Made by a program: the position numbers and the translations under genes
Notes under the pieces: generated by a model
The model's input: the letters and a program-made list of their open reading frames with translations, nothing else
What the model was told of the DNA's origin: nothing
Database searches by the model: none
Shown here: piece after piece, positions 22,226 to 29,391 of the stretch
Position numbering within the stretch: position 1 is the first letter of the stretch
Layout of the letters: every line of letters begins with the position of its first letter
From: Micavibrio_B sp964633355
GTDB taxonomy: Bacteria; Pseudomonadota; Alphaproteobacteria; Micavibrionales; Micavibrionaceae
Assembly (NCBI GenBank): GCA_964633355.1
Contig: CAZWGO010000026.1
Location: 1 to 29,391 of the forward strand
Direction: 5' to 3'
DNA: 29,391 nt

Positions 22226-23568
22226 TTAATTCTATCTGGTATCTGGCCAAGGTTTTTATCCTGATCGGCGCAGCCGTGTATCTCGCCGTTTTGCCCGGCA
22301 GCGTGCAGATCGAATGGCAGGAATATACGGTAACGGTACAGCTCGGTGTTGTTGCTTTGATGCTGTTTATAACTTTACTCTTTGTGGCTTTTTTGACGGG
22401 GCTTATTCATGAAGTATTCATGTTGCCTAAAGAATGGAATCGTTCACGTTTCGAGCGGCGCCGCACTAAAGGCCATCAGGCGATTGTGCGGGCTTTATCA
22501 GCAGCCTCTGCCGGTGATTATAAGAACGCGTACTATCTTGCCCATAGGGCGCAGAAATTCCTGCCCGAGAGTGAAGCAGGCTTATCCCTTTTATTACAGG
22601 CGCATGCCGCGAAGGGACGCGGACATGAGATCGACTCTGAAACGGCCTTTAAGGCTCTCTTGAAAAATGCGGACACTGCCATTCTTGGTGTACAGGGCCT
22701 GATTCAAAAAGCCATGCTAGAGGGAGATTATGCAAGAGCGCTCGTTCTTGCGAAAGAAAGTGCTGCCGCGCAGCCGAAGAACGCTCATTTGATGAAGCCT
22801 GTTTACGACCTTGAAATTCGCAATCGCAATTGGGATGAAGCGCTTGCCACGCTCGATAAAATTACGAAGCATAAGATCATGACGGTGGAGGAAATAAAAT
22901 CAGATCGTGCCGCGATATACATCGTGATAGGGGATCGAGCCCGCGAGGAAAACAAGTTTAACGAAGCCAGCAAGCTGTATAAGAAAGCTTTTGCGGCGGA
23001 TACTACTTCAACACCCGCTGCCATGCGGTTGGCGCGGGTTGATCTCGATATGGGTCAGCGCGTGGCGGCACTTTCCGTCGTGAAGAAGAACTGGGCTTTG
23101 ACCGCGAATCCACAGCTTTTAGGCTTATGGCGAGAGCTTTGCCCGCAGGATAAAAAAGATCAGCGCACGACGGAATATCGCTGGATGGAATGGGTGGCAG
23201 AGTTTCATCCGCAAAGTCATGAAGCGCTACTGGCTGTGGCACAAACAGCCATCGATCACGACATGTGGGGAGAGGCGAAAGCTGCCTTGGCACGCGCCGA
23301 GAAAATCCGTCCGAGCCGTGATCTGTATTTACTCTGGGTTCGTCTGGAAGAACTGACAAATAAGAATCCGGAGATTATCCGCCAGTGGCTGGATCGTGCG
23401 TCAAAGGCAGGTAGCGGGGCGCAATGGATATGCTCAAAGACCTATCGCGTCTTTGATCAATGGACAGCGATTGTCGAGCCGGAAGGTTTTTTCAATACCC
23501 TCGAATGGCGTGAAACGCCGAATATGGTTGATCCTGCAGGGGCGGAATGGCTGCTTAAATCGGCTTAA
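22222..23568 (+). CDS. hemY: HemY-type TPR membrane protein
   Basis: The N-terminal 75 residues match the HemY_N domain. Two transmembrane helices (about 5-24 and 41-63) flank the short segment PGSVQIEWQEYTVTVQLG, ending with EVFMLPKEWNRSRFERRRTK. The rest (80-448) is a TPR solenoid, with recognisable repeats such as GDYKNAYYLAHRAQKFLPES, GDYARALVLAKESAAAQPKN and NKFNEASKLYKKAFAADTTS. This is the proteobacterial HemY associated with haem-gene clusters, unrelated to the Bacillus protoporphyrinogen oxidase of the same name. It is translationally coupled to the mitofilin-like gene and convergent with the rhomboid gene. Confidence 0.9.
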   Translation: MINSIWYLAKVFILIGAAVYLAVLPGSVQIEWQEYTVTVQLGVVALMLFITLLFVAFLTGLIHEVFMLPKEWNRSRFERRRTKGHQAIVRALSAASAGDYKNAYYLAHRAQKFLPESEAGLSLLLQAHAAKGRGHEIDSETAFKALLKNADTAILGVQGLIQKAMLEGDYARALVLAKESAAAQPKNAHLMKPVYDLEIRNRNWDEALATLDKITKHKIMTVEEIKSDRAAIYIVIGDRAREENKFNEASKLYKKAFAADTTSTPAAMRLARVDLDMGQRVAALSVVKKNWALTANPQLLGLWRELCPQDKKDQRTTEYRWMEWVAEFHPQSHEALLAVAQTAIDHDMWGEAKAALARAEKIRPSRDLYLLWVRLEELTNKNPEIIRQWLDRASKAGSGAQWICSKTYRVFDQWTAIVEPEGFFNTLEWRETPNMVDPAGAEWLLKSA

Positions 23569-23583
23569 GTAAAAAAATGACGA

Positions 23584-24288
23584 TTACAGGTTTTTCTGTT
23601 TGAGCATCAAGGCCGCGATACCTAGTCCGCCGAGGAAACCGCCGATATGGGCAACCCAGGCGATGGAGCTGCCATCCGGCGCGCCCATCATGCCAAAGCC
23701 GATTGTCAACACGATCCAGAGTACGATCATCGGTAATAAATTCTGATTGCTGCCGTTTAGTTTACCCGCATGTCTAAGCACGATCAATATCGCGCCGAAC
23801 AAACCGCTGATCCCTCCCGAAGCACCGATGACAGGCTCAATGGAGGATGGCGATACGGCAAGATGAGTGAGCAAAGCCAAAGCCGAGCTGGCGAAGAAAA
23901 TAATCAGCATGTCCTTGGCGCCCAGCAGCTTTTCTATCCCTGCGCCGAATGCGATCAATGTCACGGTATTGATAATCAGGTGGAACCAGCCGCCATGCAG
24001 GAAGTTGACCGTCACGAGCGAGAGCAGCGAGCGGGCCGGGAGTATTTCTTCTCCTGTCCAACGTGCGGAAACGAAACCGAAATCATTATATATTGCATCT
24101 GTATTTAAAGGCAGATATTGCGTTGCCAGCCATAAGGCCAGATGACAGGCAACGATAAGACCAGCCAGATATTTCGTTGCAGGTGGCAAATTAATGAGAG
24201 GCGGATGCTGCGGCGCTGGTTTTGGCGGATCCTTTCTTTTTTCAAAGCGGATGACGTTATCGTTTTGCGGGGTTTGGTCTTGCATCAT
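23584..24288 (-). CDS. Rhomboid family intramembrane serine protease
   Basis: Cleaves transmembrane substrates within the membrane. Six hydrophobic helices follow a 35-residue Pro-rich cytoplasmic N-terminus. The catalytic serine is S157 in IGASGGISGLFGA, the partner histidine H214 is in AWVAHIGGFLGG, and the oxyanion/loop motif HGGWFHLIINT is present. I chose the ATG at 24288 (234 aa) because AAGGA lies 7 nt upstream. The longer in-frame start at 24378 lies inside the terminator hairpin of the preceding gene and adds an unconvincing extension. It is convergent with hemY. Confidence 0.92.
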   Translation of the reverse strand: MMQDQTPQNDNVIRFEKRKDPPKPAPQHPPLINLPPATKYLAGLIVACHLALWLATQYLPLNTDAIYNDFGFVSARWTGEEILPARSLLSLVTVNFLHGGWFHLIINTVTLIAFGAGIEKLLGAKDMLIIFFASSALALLTHLAVSPSSIEPVIGASGGISGLFGAILIVLRHAGKLNGSNQNLLPMIVLWIVLTIGFGMMGAPDGSSIAWVAHIGGFLGGLGIAALMLKQKNL

Positions 24289-24357
24289 GGATGATTCCTT
24301 TAGGGCATCCATGAATATATAGATCACCTTCATTAAATCAAACGGCGCTTTTGCGAC

Positions 24358-24391
24358 AAAAAAATCCCCGGGTTTCACGCCGGGGATTTTG
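24358..24391 (-). terminator. Terminator of the 225-aa unknown gene
   Basis: An 11-bp stem (AAAATCCCCGG at 24361-24371 with CCGGGGATTTT at 24380-24390) encloses an 8-nt loop. Read on the minus strand it ends in seven T residues. Confidence 0.9.
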
Positions 24392-24409
24392 TTTCGAGCT
24401 TGTCCATAT

Positions 24410-25087
24410 CTAGCCGGGGTTCATACCGACAAACATAGGCTCGTTCTTCTCCCGATTATATTTATAAACCTTGTCTTCGTTCCCTGTCGGTTTCAGGAAT
24501 GAGGCCGGTGTGTATTTGGTAATGAGTTTTCCGGCAGCCGCCATCAGATCGGTTGCTGCTATTTTGCCATGCTCAATCTGGCTGTGGAATTTATCAAGAA
24601 TCTTGCCATAGGCTTCTTCGGCGATCTGCATGCCCATGACCACCATGTTGACGAGTTTACCTGCGTCGGCGACCAGACCTTCGGCAGCGGAGCTGAATGA
24701 GAAAAGGGAGCTGCGTTGTTCGTCCTTATTAAGGGCAGGACGTTTGCCACCGCCGCCGGATTTGCCCTTACGGCCATCGCTGCCTTCGTCTTCATCTTCA
24801 TCGGAGGTGCGCAGCGTTTTGATCGCACCAGTTTTAACGTCGATCTCGATGAAAGTCGGGGCCTGGAAGCTGATCGGGTATTTGACGAGTTCTTTAGTGG
24901 CCAGATCCTTGCCTGAGAGGCCCGCCTTGATCTCGATGCGAATGCGGGATGGATCGTGCCAGTCATAGACCACGCAGTGGCTTTTATATTCGCCAGGCTG
25001 TGGGAAGGCTTTCACCACGCGTTTGCCGGGATAGAAAGGCTCGCTAAGGCCTGCCTGCTGGATAAATTGTTGAATATTGATCTGCAT
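24410..25087 (-). CDS. Hypothetical protein, 225 aa
   Basis: I do not recognise this protein. It has three regions. The first (1-95) is probably a beta-rich domain with PFYPGKRVVKAFPQPGEYK and PISFQAPTFIEIDVKTGAIK. The second is a disordered linker whose charge switches from acidic DEDEDEGSDG to basic RKGKSGGGGKRP (about 96-120). The third is a C-terminal helical domain (130-200) rich in Ala and Met (LVADAGKLVNMVVMGMQIAE). There is no signal peptide. AAAGGAG lies 9 nt before the ATG, one of the strongest ribosome sites in the window, and a strong terminator follows, so it is a well-expressed single-gene unit. Confidence 0.7.
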   Translation of the reverse strand: MQINIQQFIQQAGLSEPFYPGKRVVKAFPQPGEYKSHCVVYDWHDPSRIRIEIKAGLSGKDLATKELVKYPISFQAPTFIEIDVKTGAIKTLRTSDEDEDEGSDGRKGKSGGGGKRPALNKDEQRSSLFSFSSAAEGLVADAGKLVNMVVMGMQIAEEAYGKILDKFHSQIEHGKIAATDLMAAAGKLITKYTPASFLKPTGNEDKVYKYNREKNEPMFVGMNPG

Positions 25088-25289
25088 TGTACACCGCTCC
25101 TTTTATGGATCACCCGTTATGTCGGGCTTTATTGTTTTCTATAATGCTGGTGAAGGTTTAAAATTTAGTAAATATAATAAACAAATTTGTTTACATAAAA
25201 TTTTATATAATTTTCCTTTTATTAATGATCATAATGATAAAATAGGGTATGATTTTAGGGAATAAGTAAGAAGAATAAGGGTGTTTCAA

Positions 25290-25925
25290 ATGAATTATAA
25301 AGCTTTCATACTGACTATAGGCGTTTCTGCCGGATTCTTAAGCATTTGCTCTCAGGCAAACGCGTTTAATTCAAATCTGACGAATTTATCGGGTTTCACC
25401 GGTGCGTTGGCTGGGATTACAGGTAAATCAAGCGGCACGACAGGAACAGGCACGTCCGCCGGTAAATTAAATCTGGCCAACTATGAAAAATTTGTCGAAA
25501 AAGTCGGACCTGTGACACAGGGCACAAAAACAGAATCAAGCGATAGCGTTGTTGGCGGGAGCGGCGGCGGTGGCCTTGGCGGCCTTTTGGGCGGCGGCGG
25601 TGGTTTGAATATCAACCTCGGCGGCGGATTCAATGTTGGGCTGGGTTCTGGCGGTCTGTCCCTTGGTAACTCTTCTCTAGGCCAAATAGGATCTCTTGGT
25701 TCAAACGGCCTAAGCTCTAATCTCAATGCCAATTCTATCGCGTCAGGCGTCACTGGTAATTCAGGCAATCCTTTTGCTAATTATACATCGGCAGTAACGA
25801 GCGGCAATAAATCCCATAACATGCAAATGGCAATTCGTGAGCAGCAAGGTAATACGTCTTCGAATATGGCCGCTGCTATTAAAGAGCAGAATGCCGCAAT
25901 TGGGCGTGGTGAAGTAAGCTATTAA
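25290..25925 (+). CDS. Secreted glycine-rich protein
   Basis: A signal peptide (residues 1-26, cleaved after SQANA) leads a low-complexity chain of about 185 residues dominated by Gly, Ser, Asn and Leu. The core has glycine runs (GGSGGGGLGGLLGGGGG) alternating with NINLGGGFNVGLGSGG. Near the C-terminus the unit NMxxAI(R/K)EQ occurs twice (NMQMAIREQQ and NMAAAIKEQN), an imperfect repeat. I cannot assign a family; a surface or extracellular matrix role is a guess from composition. The ATG at 25290 has AGGG 9 nt upstream, whereas the in-frame GTG at 25281 would lie against that site. A terminator follows. Confidence 0.7.
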   Translation: MNYKAFILTIGVSAGFLSICSQANAFNSNLTNLSGFTGALAGITGKSSGTTGTGTSAGKLNLANYEKFVEKVGPVTQGTKTESSDSVVGGSGGGGLGGLLGGGGGLNINLGGGFNVGLGSGGLSLGNSSLGQIGSLGSNGLSSNLNANSIASGVTGNSGNPFANYTSAVTSGNKSHNMQMAIREQQGNTSSNMAAAIKEQNAAIGRGEVSY

Positions 25926-25943
25926 AGCATAAGTTTTTCGTGC

Positions 25944-25969
25944 AAAAGCCGCCTTCGGGCGGTTTTTTT
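25944..25969 (+). terminator. Terminator of the glycine-rich protein gene
   Basis: GCCGCC and GGCGGT form a 6-bp stem with a TTCG tetraloop, followed by seven T residues in all. Confidence 0.92.
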
Positions 25970-26007
25970 ATGTTTGATAATTACAGGCAGGCTTTAATCT
26001 TCGGGGC

Positions 26008-27165
26008 ATGCGGGGATTTTTAGAACATATTCCAATCAAGCAGGTTTTGTTCACGCTGGCCGTTCTTATTTATGCCTGCTTTTCCTCGCCGACACCGGAT
26101 TTTGTAGGACCTGCAGAGATAAGTGTTTTTGTTCTCTTATTCCTAAGTCTCAAACCTGATTTTTCCGCAAGCAATGGATATGCTCTAATATTAGCCTGTT
26201 ACGGCTTATCCGTACCGCTAATTGTTTCTTTGGTAAGTGGTTATGCGCCTTCCGAAATCATACGCGATGTGATTCCGTTTATATTTCTGTTGATGCCTAT
26301 CCTGTTTTATAGGGGCGAAAAGGACACGCAATTTCTTGGCCGTCTCGTGTCGGTCGCCGGTATTATTTTTTCCCTGCGCAGTTTGCAATCTTTCTCTGCA
26401 GATATTTCAAATCCTATGCAATGGCTCGGCACGCCGCCGGATCTTTTATATCTTTCGAATAGTCCTGAAGTTTTATTTGCGGCGATTTATTTTTTATACA
26501 ATACCTTAAGACCACAAGAAAAAATTCTTCATAGAATATTTTATATCTTATTGGCCTCTATCCCTTTGCTGGCGATGGCAACGTTAATGCAGCGAGCAAG
26601 CCTGTTTTACATTATGTTATGCGTTGTGATCTTTATAGGGGTACTAATCTTTCGAAAGCCAAGATCGGCGAGCATTATAATTTTAATTGCGTTTCTATTT
26701 ATTTCACTCTTACCGTTTATAGATGATATTTTTCAGCAATTATCCGTTAAAACCCAGATGGTCGGCTTGAATTCGAGAGGTCAGGAATGGCGATCGGTAA
26801 TGAAAGAAATTTCTTCTTCTGCTATTAGTTACTTTTTTGGAAAAGGCTGGGGAGCAGAATTGGAAAATCCGGCTGTCGGCGGCTTACGCGTTAGCTTCAC
26901 ACATAGCCTTGTATCTTCACTCTGGTTCAAAACGGGATTAATCGGCGTCTTCCTGTCAGTGTTATATTTTTTTAATCTGGCAAAAGCGGCAGCGCCGTTT
27001 TTTATCCGAAATCAAAATTATTTTTTTGCATTGGCCGGGCCTTTGCTTATCGGCTTTGTCCTTTATGCGAGTTATAAATCTCTTGGTTACGGATTATTGA
27101 TTTTAATACTGGCATCTTGCGCAAAGGGCAAAAGGCTTGAAGAGCCTGTCTCGTCTGTGCCATAG
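26008..27165 (+). CDS. O-antigen ligase / polysaccharide polymerase-like membrane protein
   Basis: A 385-aa inner-membrane protein with about ten to eleven hydrophobic helices. It has one larger periplasmic loop containing VGLNSRGQEWRSVMKEI and then FFGKGWGAELENP, followed by FTHSLVSSLWFKTGLIG. This arrangement, with the histidine before a G-x-x-G helix, is typical of the Wzy/WaaL (O-antigen ligase) superfamily. These enzymes polymerise or transfer lipid-linked glycans in the periplasm, and which of the two applies cannot be decided. No strong Shine-Dalgarno precedes the ATG. The next gene begins 2 bp after its stop, so it is the first gene of the polysaccharide operon. Confidence 0.75.
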   Translation: MRGFLEHIPIKQVLFTLAVLIYACFSSPTPDFVGPAEISVFVLLFLSLKPDFSASNGYALILACYGLSVPLIVSLVSGYAPSEIIRDVIPFIFLLMPILFYRGEKDTQFLGRLVSVAGIIFSLRSLQSFSADISNPMQWLGTPPDLLYLSNSPEVLFAAIYFLYNTLRPQEKILHRIFYILLASIPLLAMATLMQRASLFYIMLCVVIFIGVLIFRKPRSASIIILIAFLFISLLPFIDDIFQQLSVKTQMVGLNSRGQEWRSVMKEISSSAISYFFGKGWGAELENPAVGGLRVSFTHSLVSSLWFKTGLIGVFLSVLYFFNLAKAAAPFFIRNQNYFFALAGPLLIGFVLYASYKSLGYGLLILILASCAKGKRLEEPVSSVP

Positions 27166-27167
27166 AT

Positions 27168-28394
27168 ATGGCGATGGCGAAACCTTCCATTCTTTTTATC
27201 AATCGTGTTTATGCTCCTGAAAAGGGCGCAACAGGCCGCATGCTGCATGATCTGGCGCTGGGCTTTGTCAGCGACGGATGGAGTGTCGGCGTCCTGACAA
27301 CTGGCCCGAAAGAAATAGAAGGTGAGTTTGAGGGTGTGCAATTGCGAAAACTCAAAGCCAGTCCCAAGCAAAGCCTGTTCAATTATATAACGATCTGGCT
27401 ACGCCTTTTTAAAGCAGTATGGGGCGCCAAGAAAGTCGATATTATCGTAACTATGACGGATCCGCCGATGATATCAATTATCGGGCGCCTTATCGCGAAG
27501 AAAAACAAAATAGCGCATATTCACTGGTGTCAGGACATATATCCTGATCTTTTGCCGGTTTTAGACGTAAAATGTCCCGCTTATCTGTTGCGGCGTTTGA
27601 AGAGCTTGTCCGAATGGTCATTAAAGACATGTGCCAGGATAATAGTCATCGGCGAGTGTATGGCGCGCCGGATCGGTACGCCCGATATAGACCCAAGACG
27701 AGTTACGTTTATTCCGAACTGGCCGGACCGTGAACTCCATGCCGCGCAAGAAAATCAGTTTCACCCATCGCCGCTTATGAAAGAAAGCCTGAAGCTCGAT
27801 AAGCCGTTGGTCGTCAATCATGAGCCGAAATTCCGTGTCCTTTATGCAGGTAATATAGGTCGCGCCCATCCCATAGATACTATTTTGGAAGCGGCGGCTC
27901 TTTTGCAATTGTCCAATCCCGAGATTGAATTCCTGTTTGTCGGTGAAGGAGAGGGTTTCGACAGATTGGCGGAAGCAAGGCAGCGCCGTAATCTGGAGAA
28001 TATTCGCCTTCTGCCGACCCAGCCTAAATTTCGTTTGCGGGAAATGATGCAAGGGGGAGATCTTCATCTCATCAGTATGAAAAAAGAAGCGGCGGGTCTT
28101 TTAGTGTCCTCGAAGATTTATAGTGCTTTGGCAGCAGAGCGGCCTACGGTCTTTATCGGCCCAGAGGATTGTGAAATTGCCAATATATTAGGAAAATACG
28201 GCGCAGGAAGCGTGATCGGACAAGACGAGGCAGGAGCGCTGGCGCAAGAAATTCTTGATTACCGTATGGACGGCAGTAAATGGTTTAATGCCCATAAAGG
28301 GGCACGGAAAGGATTTGAAGCTTTCAATGCGGATAATGCGATTCAGAGCTGGATTGCCTGTGCAAGAACGCTAATTCGCTATCCCGCAAGCTAA
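27168..28394 (+). CDS. Glycosyltransferase family 4 (WbuB-like)
   Basis: A GT-B fold glycosyltransferase of 408 aa. The N-terminal acceptor domain has ILFINRVYAPEKGATGRML and VDIIVTMTDPPMISIIGRLI and CQDIYPDLLPVL, the pattern of WbuB-like GT4 enzymes. The C-terminal donor domain has FRVLYAGNIGRAHPIDTILE, IEFLFVGEGEGFDRLAEA and a sugar-nucleotide segment AAGLLVSSKIYSALAAERP with the usual donor-site Lys. It probably adds a sugar in assembly of a surface glycan; the sugar is not readable. ATG at 27168 or 27174 could be the start. It follows the polymerase-like gene by 2 bp. Confidence 0.9.
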   Translation: MAMAKPSILFINRVYAPEKGATGRMLHDLALGFVSDGWSVGVLTTGPKEIEGEFEGVQLRKLKASPKQSLFNYITIWLRLFKAVWGAKKVDIIVTMTDPPMISIIGRLIAKKNKIAHIHWCQDIYPDLLPVLDVKCPAYLLRRLKSLSEWSLKTCARIIVIGECMARRIGTPDIDPRRVTFIPNWPDRELHAAQENQFHPSPLMKESLKLDKPLVVNHEPKFRVLYAGNIGRAHPIDTILEAAALLQLSNPEIEFLFVGEGEGFDRLAEARQRRNLENIRLLPTQPKFRLREMMQGGDLHLISMKKEAAGLLVSSKIYSALAAERPTVFIGPEDCEIANILGKYGAGSVIGQDEAGALAQEILDYRMDGSKWFNAHKGARKGFEAFNADNAIQSWIACARTLIRYPAS

Positions 28395-28416
28395 GAATCT
28401 CCGCTATCCTTTGTTC

Positions 28417-29241
28417 ATGTCTTCAGGGGAAAAATCATTAAGCGAAGTTTTGAAACTGGCCTGGTCCGGGAAAGCCTATGTTTTTTTGGGGTTGGCTGGT
28501 GGAGTTTTGATCGGTGTTTTTTTGCAAATGGCCCTGACACCTCAATACGAAGCCAAGATGATCATCGGCTCCCCTACGCAAAGTGGCGAGGAAAGATCCC
28601 TGACTATCCTGAATGAAAATGCCGCCTCATCGCGCATGATGTCGGTATCAAGCCAGATCTCGCGCGATTATACGAAATTTCAGCAAACCTTTCGCGAAGT
28701 GTCCGCTTCCAGAATTCTGGCAAAATATCAGGGATTGCTGGAAACGGTCAATCGCGACAAGTTGTTTGGGTTTTCATCAGGACCGCAAATAGAAGATGCG
28801 CCATCCTTATCCGCCTATATAAAGCGCAATGTGACAAGCGATCCTCTGGGGGCAACCAACAGTCAGATTATCACCTATCGACATCCAGATGCGGCTTTTG
28901 CCGAGAAATTTCTGCGCCATCTTCATAAAGTGACGGATGAAATGATCCGCAACGATGCACGCCGCCAGACCGAAACCAGAATTGCCTATCTGCAGAAAGC
29001 CTTGCGCGAGATAGAAAATCCAGAACATCGCAAAGCGCTGACAGACCAATTAATGCTGGAAGAGCGCCAAATGATGGTGATTAGCATGGATCAACCTTTT
29101 TCCGCCGAGATTGTCGAGCCAGCGTCGGCCTCGCCTCGGCCAGTATGGCCGCGATGGAGCATTATATTGCCGACATGCATCTTAATTGGTGTCTTTTTGG
29201 GTTTTCTGGTTTTTACAATCAGGCAGGACAGAAAGATATGA
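28417..29241 (+). CDS. Wzz-like polysaccharide chain-length determinant
   Basis: A 274-aa membrane protein with the Wzz topology. TM1 is at about residues 20-39 (AYVFLGLAGGVLIGVFLQMA), then comes a periplasmic helical domain including the QAKM-like TPQYEAKMIIGSPTQ. A Pro-rich stretch ASPRPVWPRW precedes TM2 (SIILPTCILIGVFLGFLVFT), and a short cationic tail ends the chain. No kinase domain is attached, so it is the Wzz type rather than a full BY-kinase. The ATG at 28417 is preferred over the in-frame TTG at 28411. Its stop overlaps the next gene (ATGA). Confidence 0.82.
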   Translation: MSSGEKSLSEVLKLAWSGKAYVFLGLAGGVLIGVFLQMALTPQYEAKMIIGSPTQSGEERSLTILNENAASSRMMSVSSQISRDYTKFQQTFREVSASRILAKYQGLLETVNRDKLFGFSSGPQIEDAPSLSAYIKRNVTSDPLGATNSQIITYRHPDAAFAEKFLRHLHKVTDEMIRNDARRQTETRIAYLQKALREIENPEHRKALTDQLMLEERQMMVISMDQPFSAEIVEPASASPRPVWPRWSIILPTCILIGVFLGFLVFTIRQDRKI

Positions 29242-29391
29242 TACCGGTATCGGTTATCGTCGTTACCAAAAACGAGGAAAAGAAGCTTTCGCACTGTCTG
29301 GATGCTTTAAGCGGTTTTGTCCAAGTTATCGTTGTGGATTCTGCCAGTCAGGATAAAACAGCAGATATTGCCAAACGCGATGGTGTCGACT
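29238..29391 (+). CDS. Glycosyltransferase family 2, truncated by window end
   Basis: Only the first 51 residues are in the window. They read PVSVIVVTKNEEKKLSHCLD and then VQVIVVDSASQDKTADIAKR, the nucleotide-binding start of a GT2 enzyme with its first Asp motif (VVDSASQDKT). The pattern resembles WaaE-type LPS core glycosyltransferases, but too little is visible to be specific. It overlaps the Wzz stop by 4 nt, so the polysaccharide operon continues beyond the window. Confidence 0.9.
   Translation, partial: MIPVSVIVVTKNEEKKLSHCLDALSGFVQVIVVDSASQDKTADIAKRDGVD

Noticed and set aside
24289..24378. 30-residue N-terminal extension of the rhomboid protease
   Set aside because: Its start overlaps the terminator hairpin of the preceding gene, while the ATG at 24288 has a well-spaced AAGGA.
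25481..25768. Antisense frame of 95 codons rich in proline, opposite the glycine-rich gene
   Set aside because: Glycine codons read in reverse give proline, so this is a composition shadow of the real gene.

Overview
The window looks like a chromosomal segment of an alphaproteobacterium of medium G+C. The lineage signal comes from a GapR/DUF2312 nucleoid protein, a COQ9-family protein, a HemY-type TPR membrane protein behind a mitofilin-like protein, and the alternative (carboxyspermidine) polyamine route. A Micavibrio-like or Rhodospirillales-like lineage is possible but cannot be settled from the sequence alone. Genes are densely packed, and no gene-free stretch exceeds 300 bases. The longest gaps are 790-1023 (terminator plus a structured leader), 25088-25289 (AT-rich, no clear element) and 9016-9147 (terminator plus AT-rich upstream DNA).

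Layout. 1-790: an unrecognised protein and its terminator. 1024-6670: a polyamine block, with an ornithine/lysine decarboxylase behind a GC-rich leader, carboxy(nor)spermidine dehydrogenase, the facing carboxy(nor)spermidine decarboxylase, then agmatine deiminase and N-carbamoylputrescine amidase separated by a pair of REP-like palindromes. Together these can make putrescine from ornithine or agmatine and convert it to spermidine using aspartate semialdehyde. 6667-9015: a secreted DUF305 protein, a pilin-like protein, tRNA-Arg(CCG), a frameshifted VOC/glyoxalase gene and a glycine-zipper stress protein. 9148-12947: an LpxR-like lipid A deacylase, an ABC1/UbiB-type kinase-like protein, divergent COQ9, and a DotI/IcmL-like secreted protein translationally coupled to COQ9. 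13044-15653: GapR, a small unknown protein and acetyl-CoA synthetase.

15655-17498 is a manganese module: mntR (followed 1 bp later by acs) diverges from mntH across a promoter region holding an MntR-box-like palindrome. 17499-20868 is a tight minus-strand operon tsaD-gpsA-EVE-eamA. Divergent from it are a mitofilin-like protein and hemY (20948-23568), facing a rhomboid protease and an unknown 225-residue protein. The right end (26008-29391) is the start of a surface polysaccharide cluster: polymerase/ligase-like membrane protein, GT4 glycosyltransferase, Wzz-like protein and a GT2 cut by the window edge. It is preceded by a secreted glycine-rich protein.

The observations most worth checking are the leader RNA upstream of the decarboxylase, the orphan DotI/IcmL-like gene coupled to COQ9, the MntR operator that also corrects the mntH start, and a recurring promoter geometry that suggests leaderless mRNAs for several genes lacking a Shine-Dalgarno.
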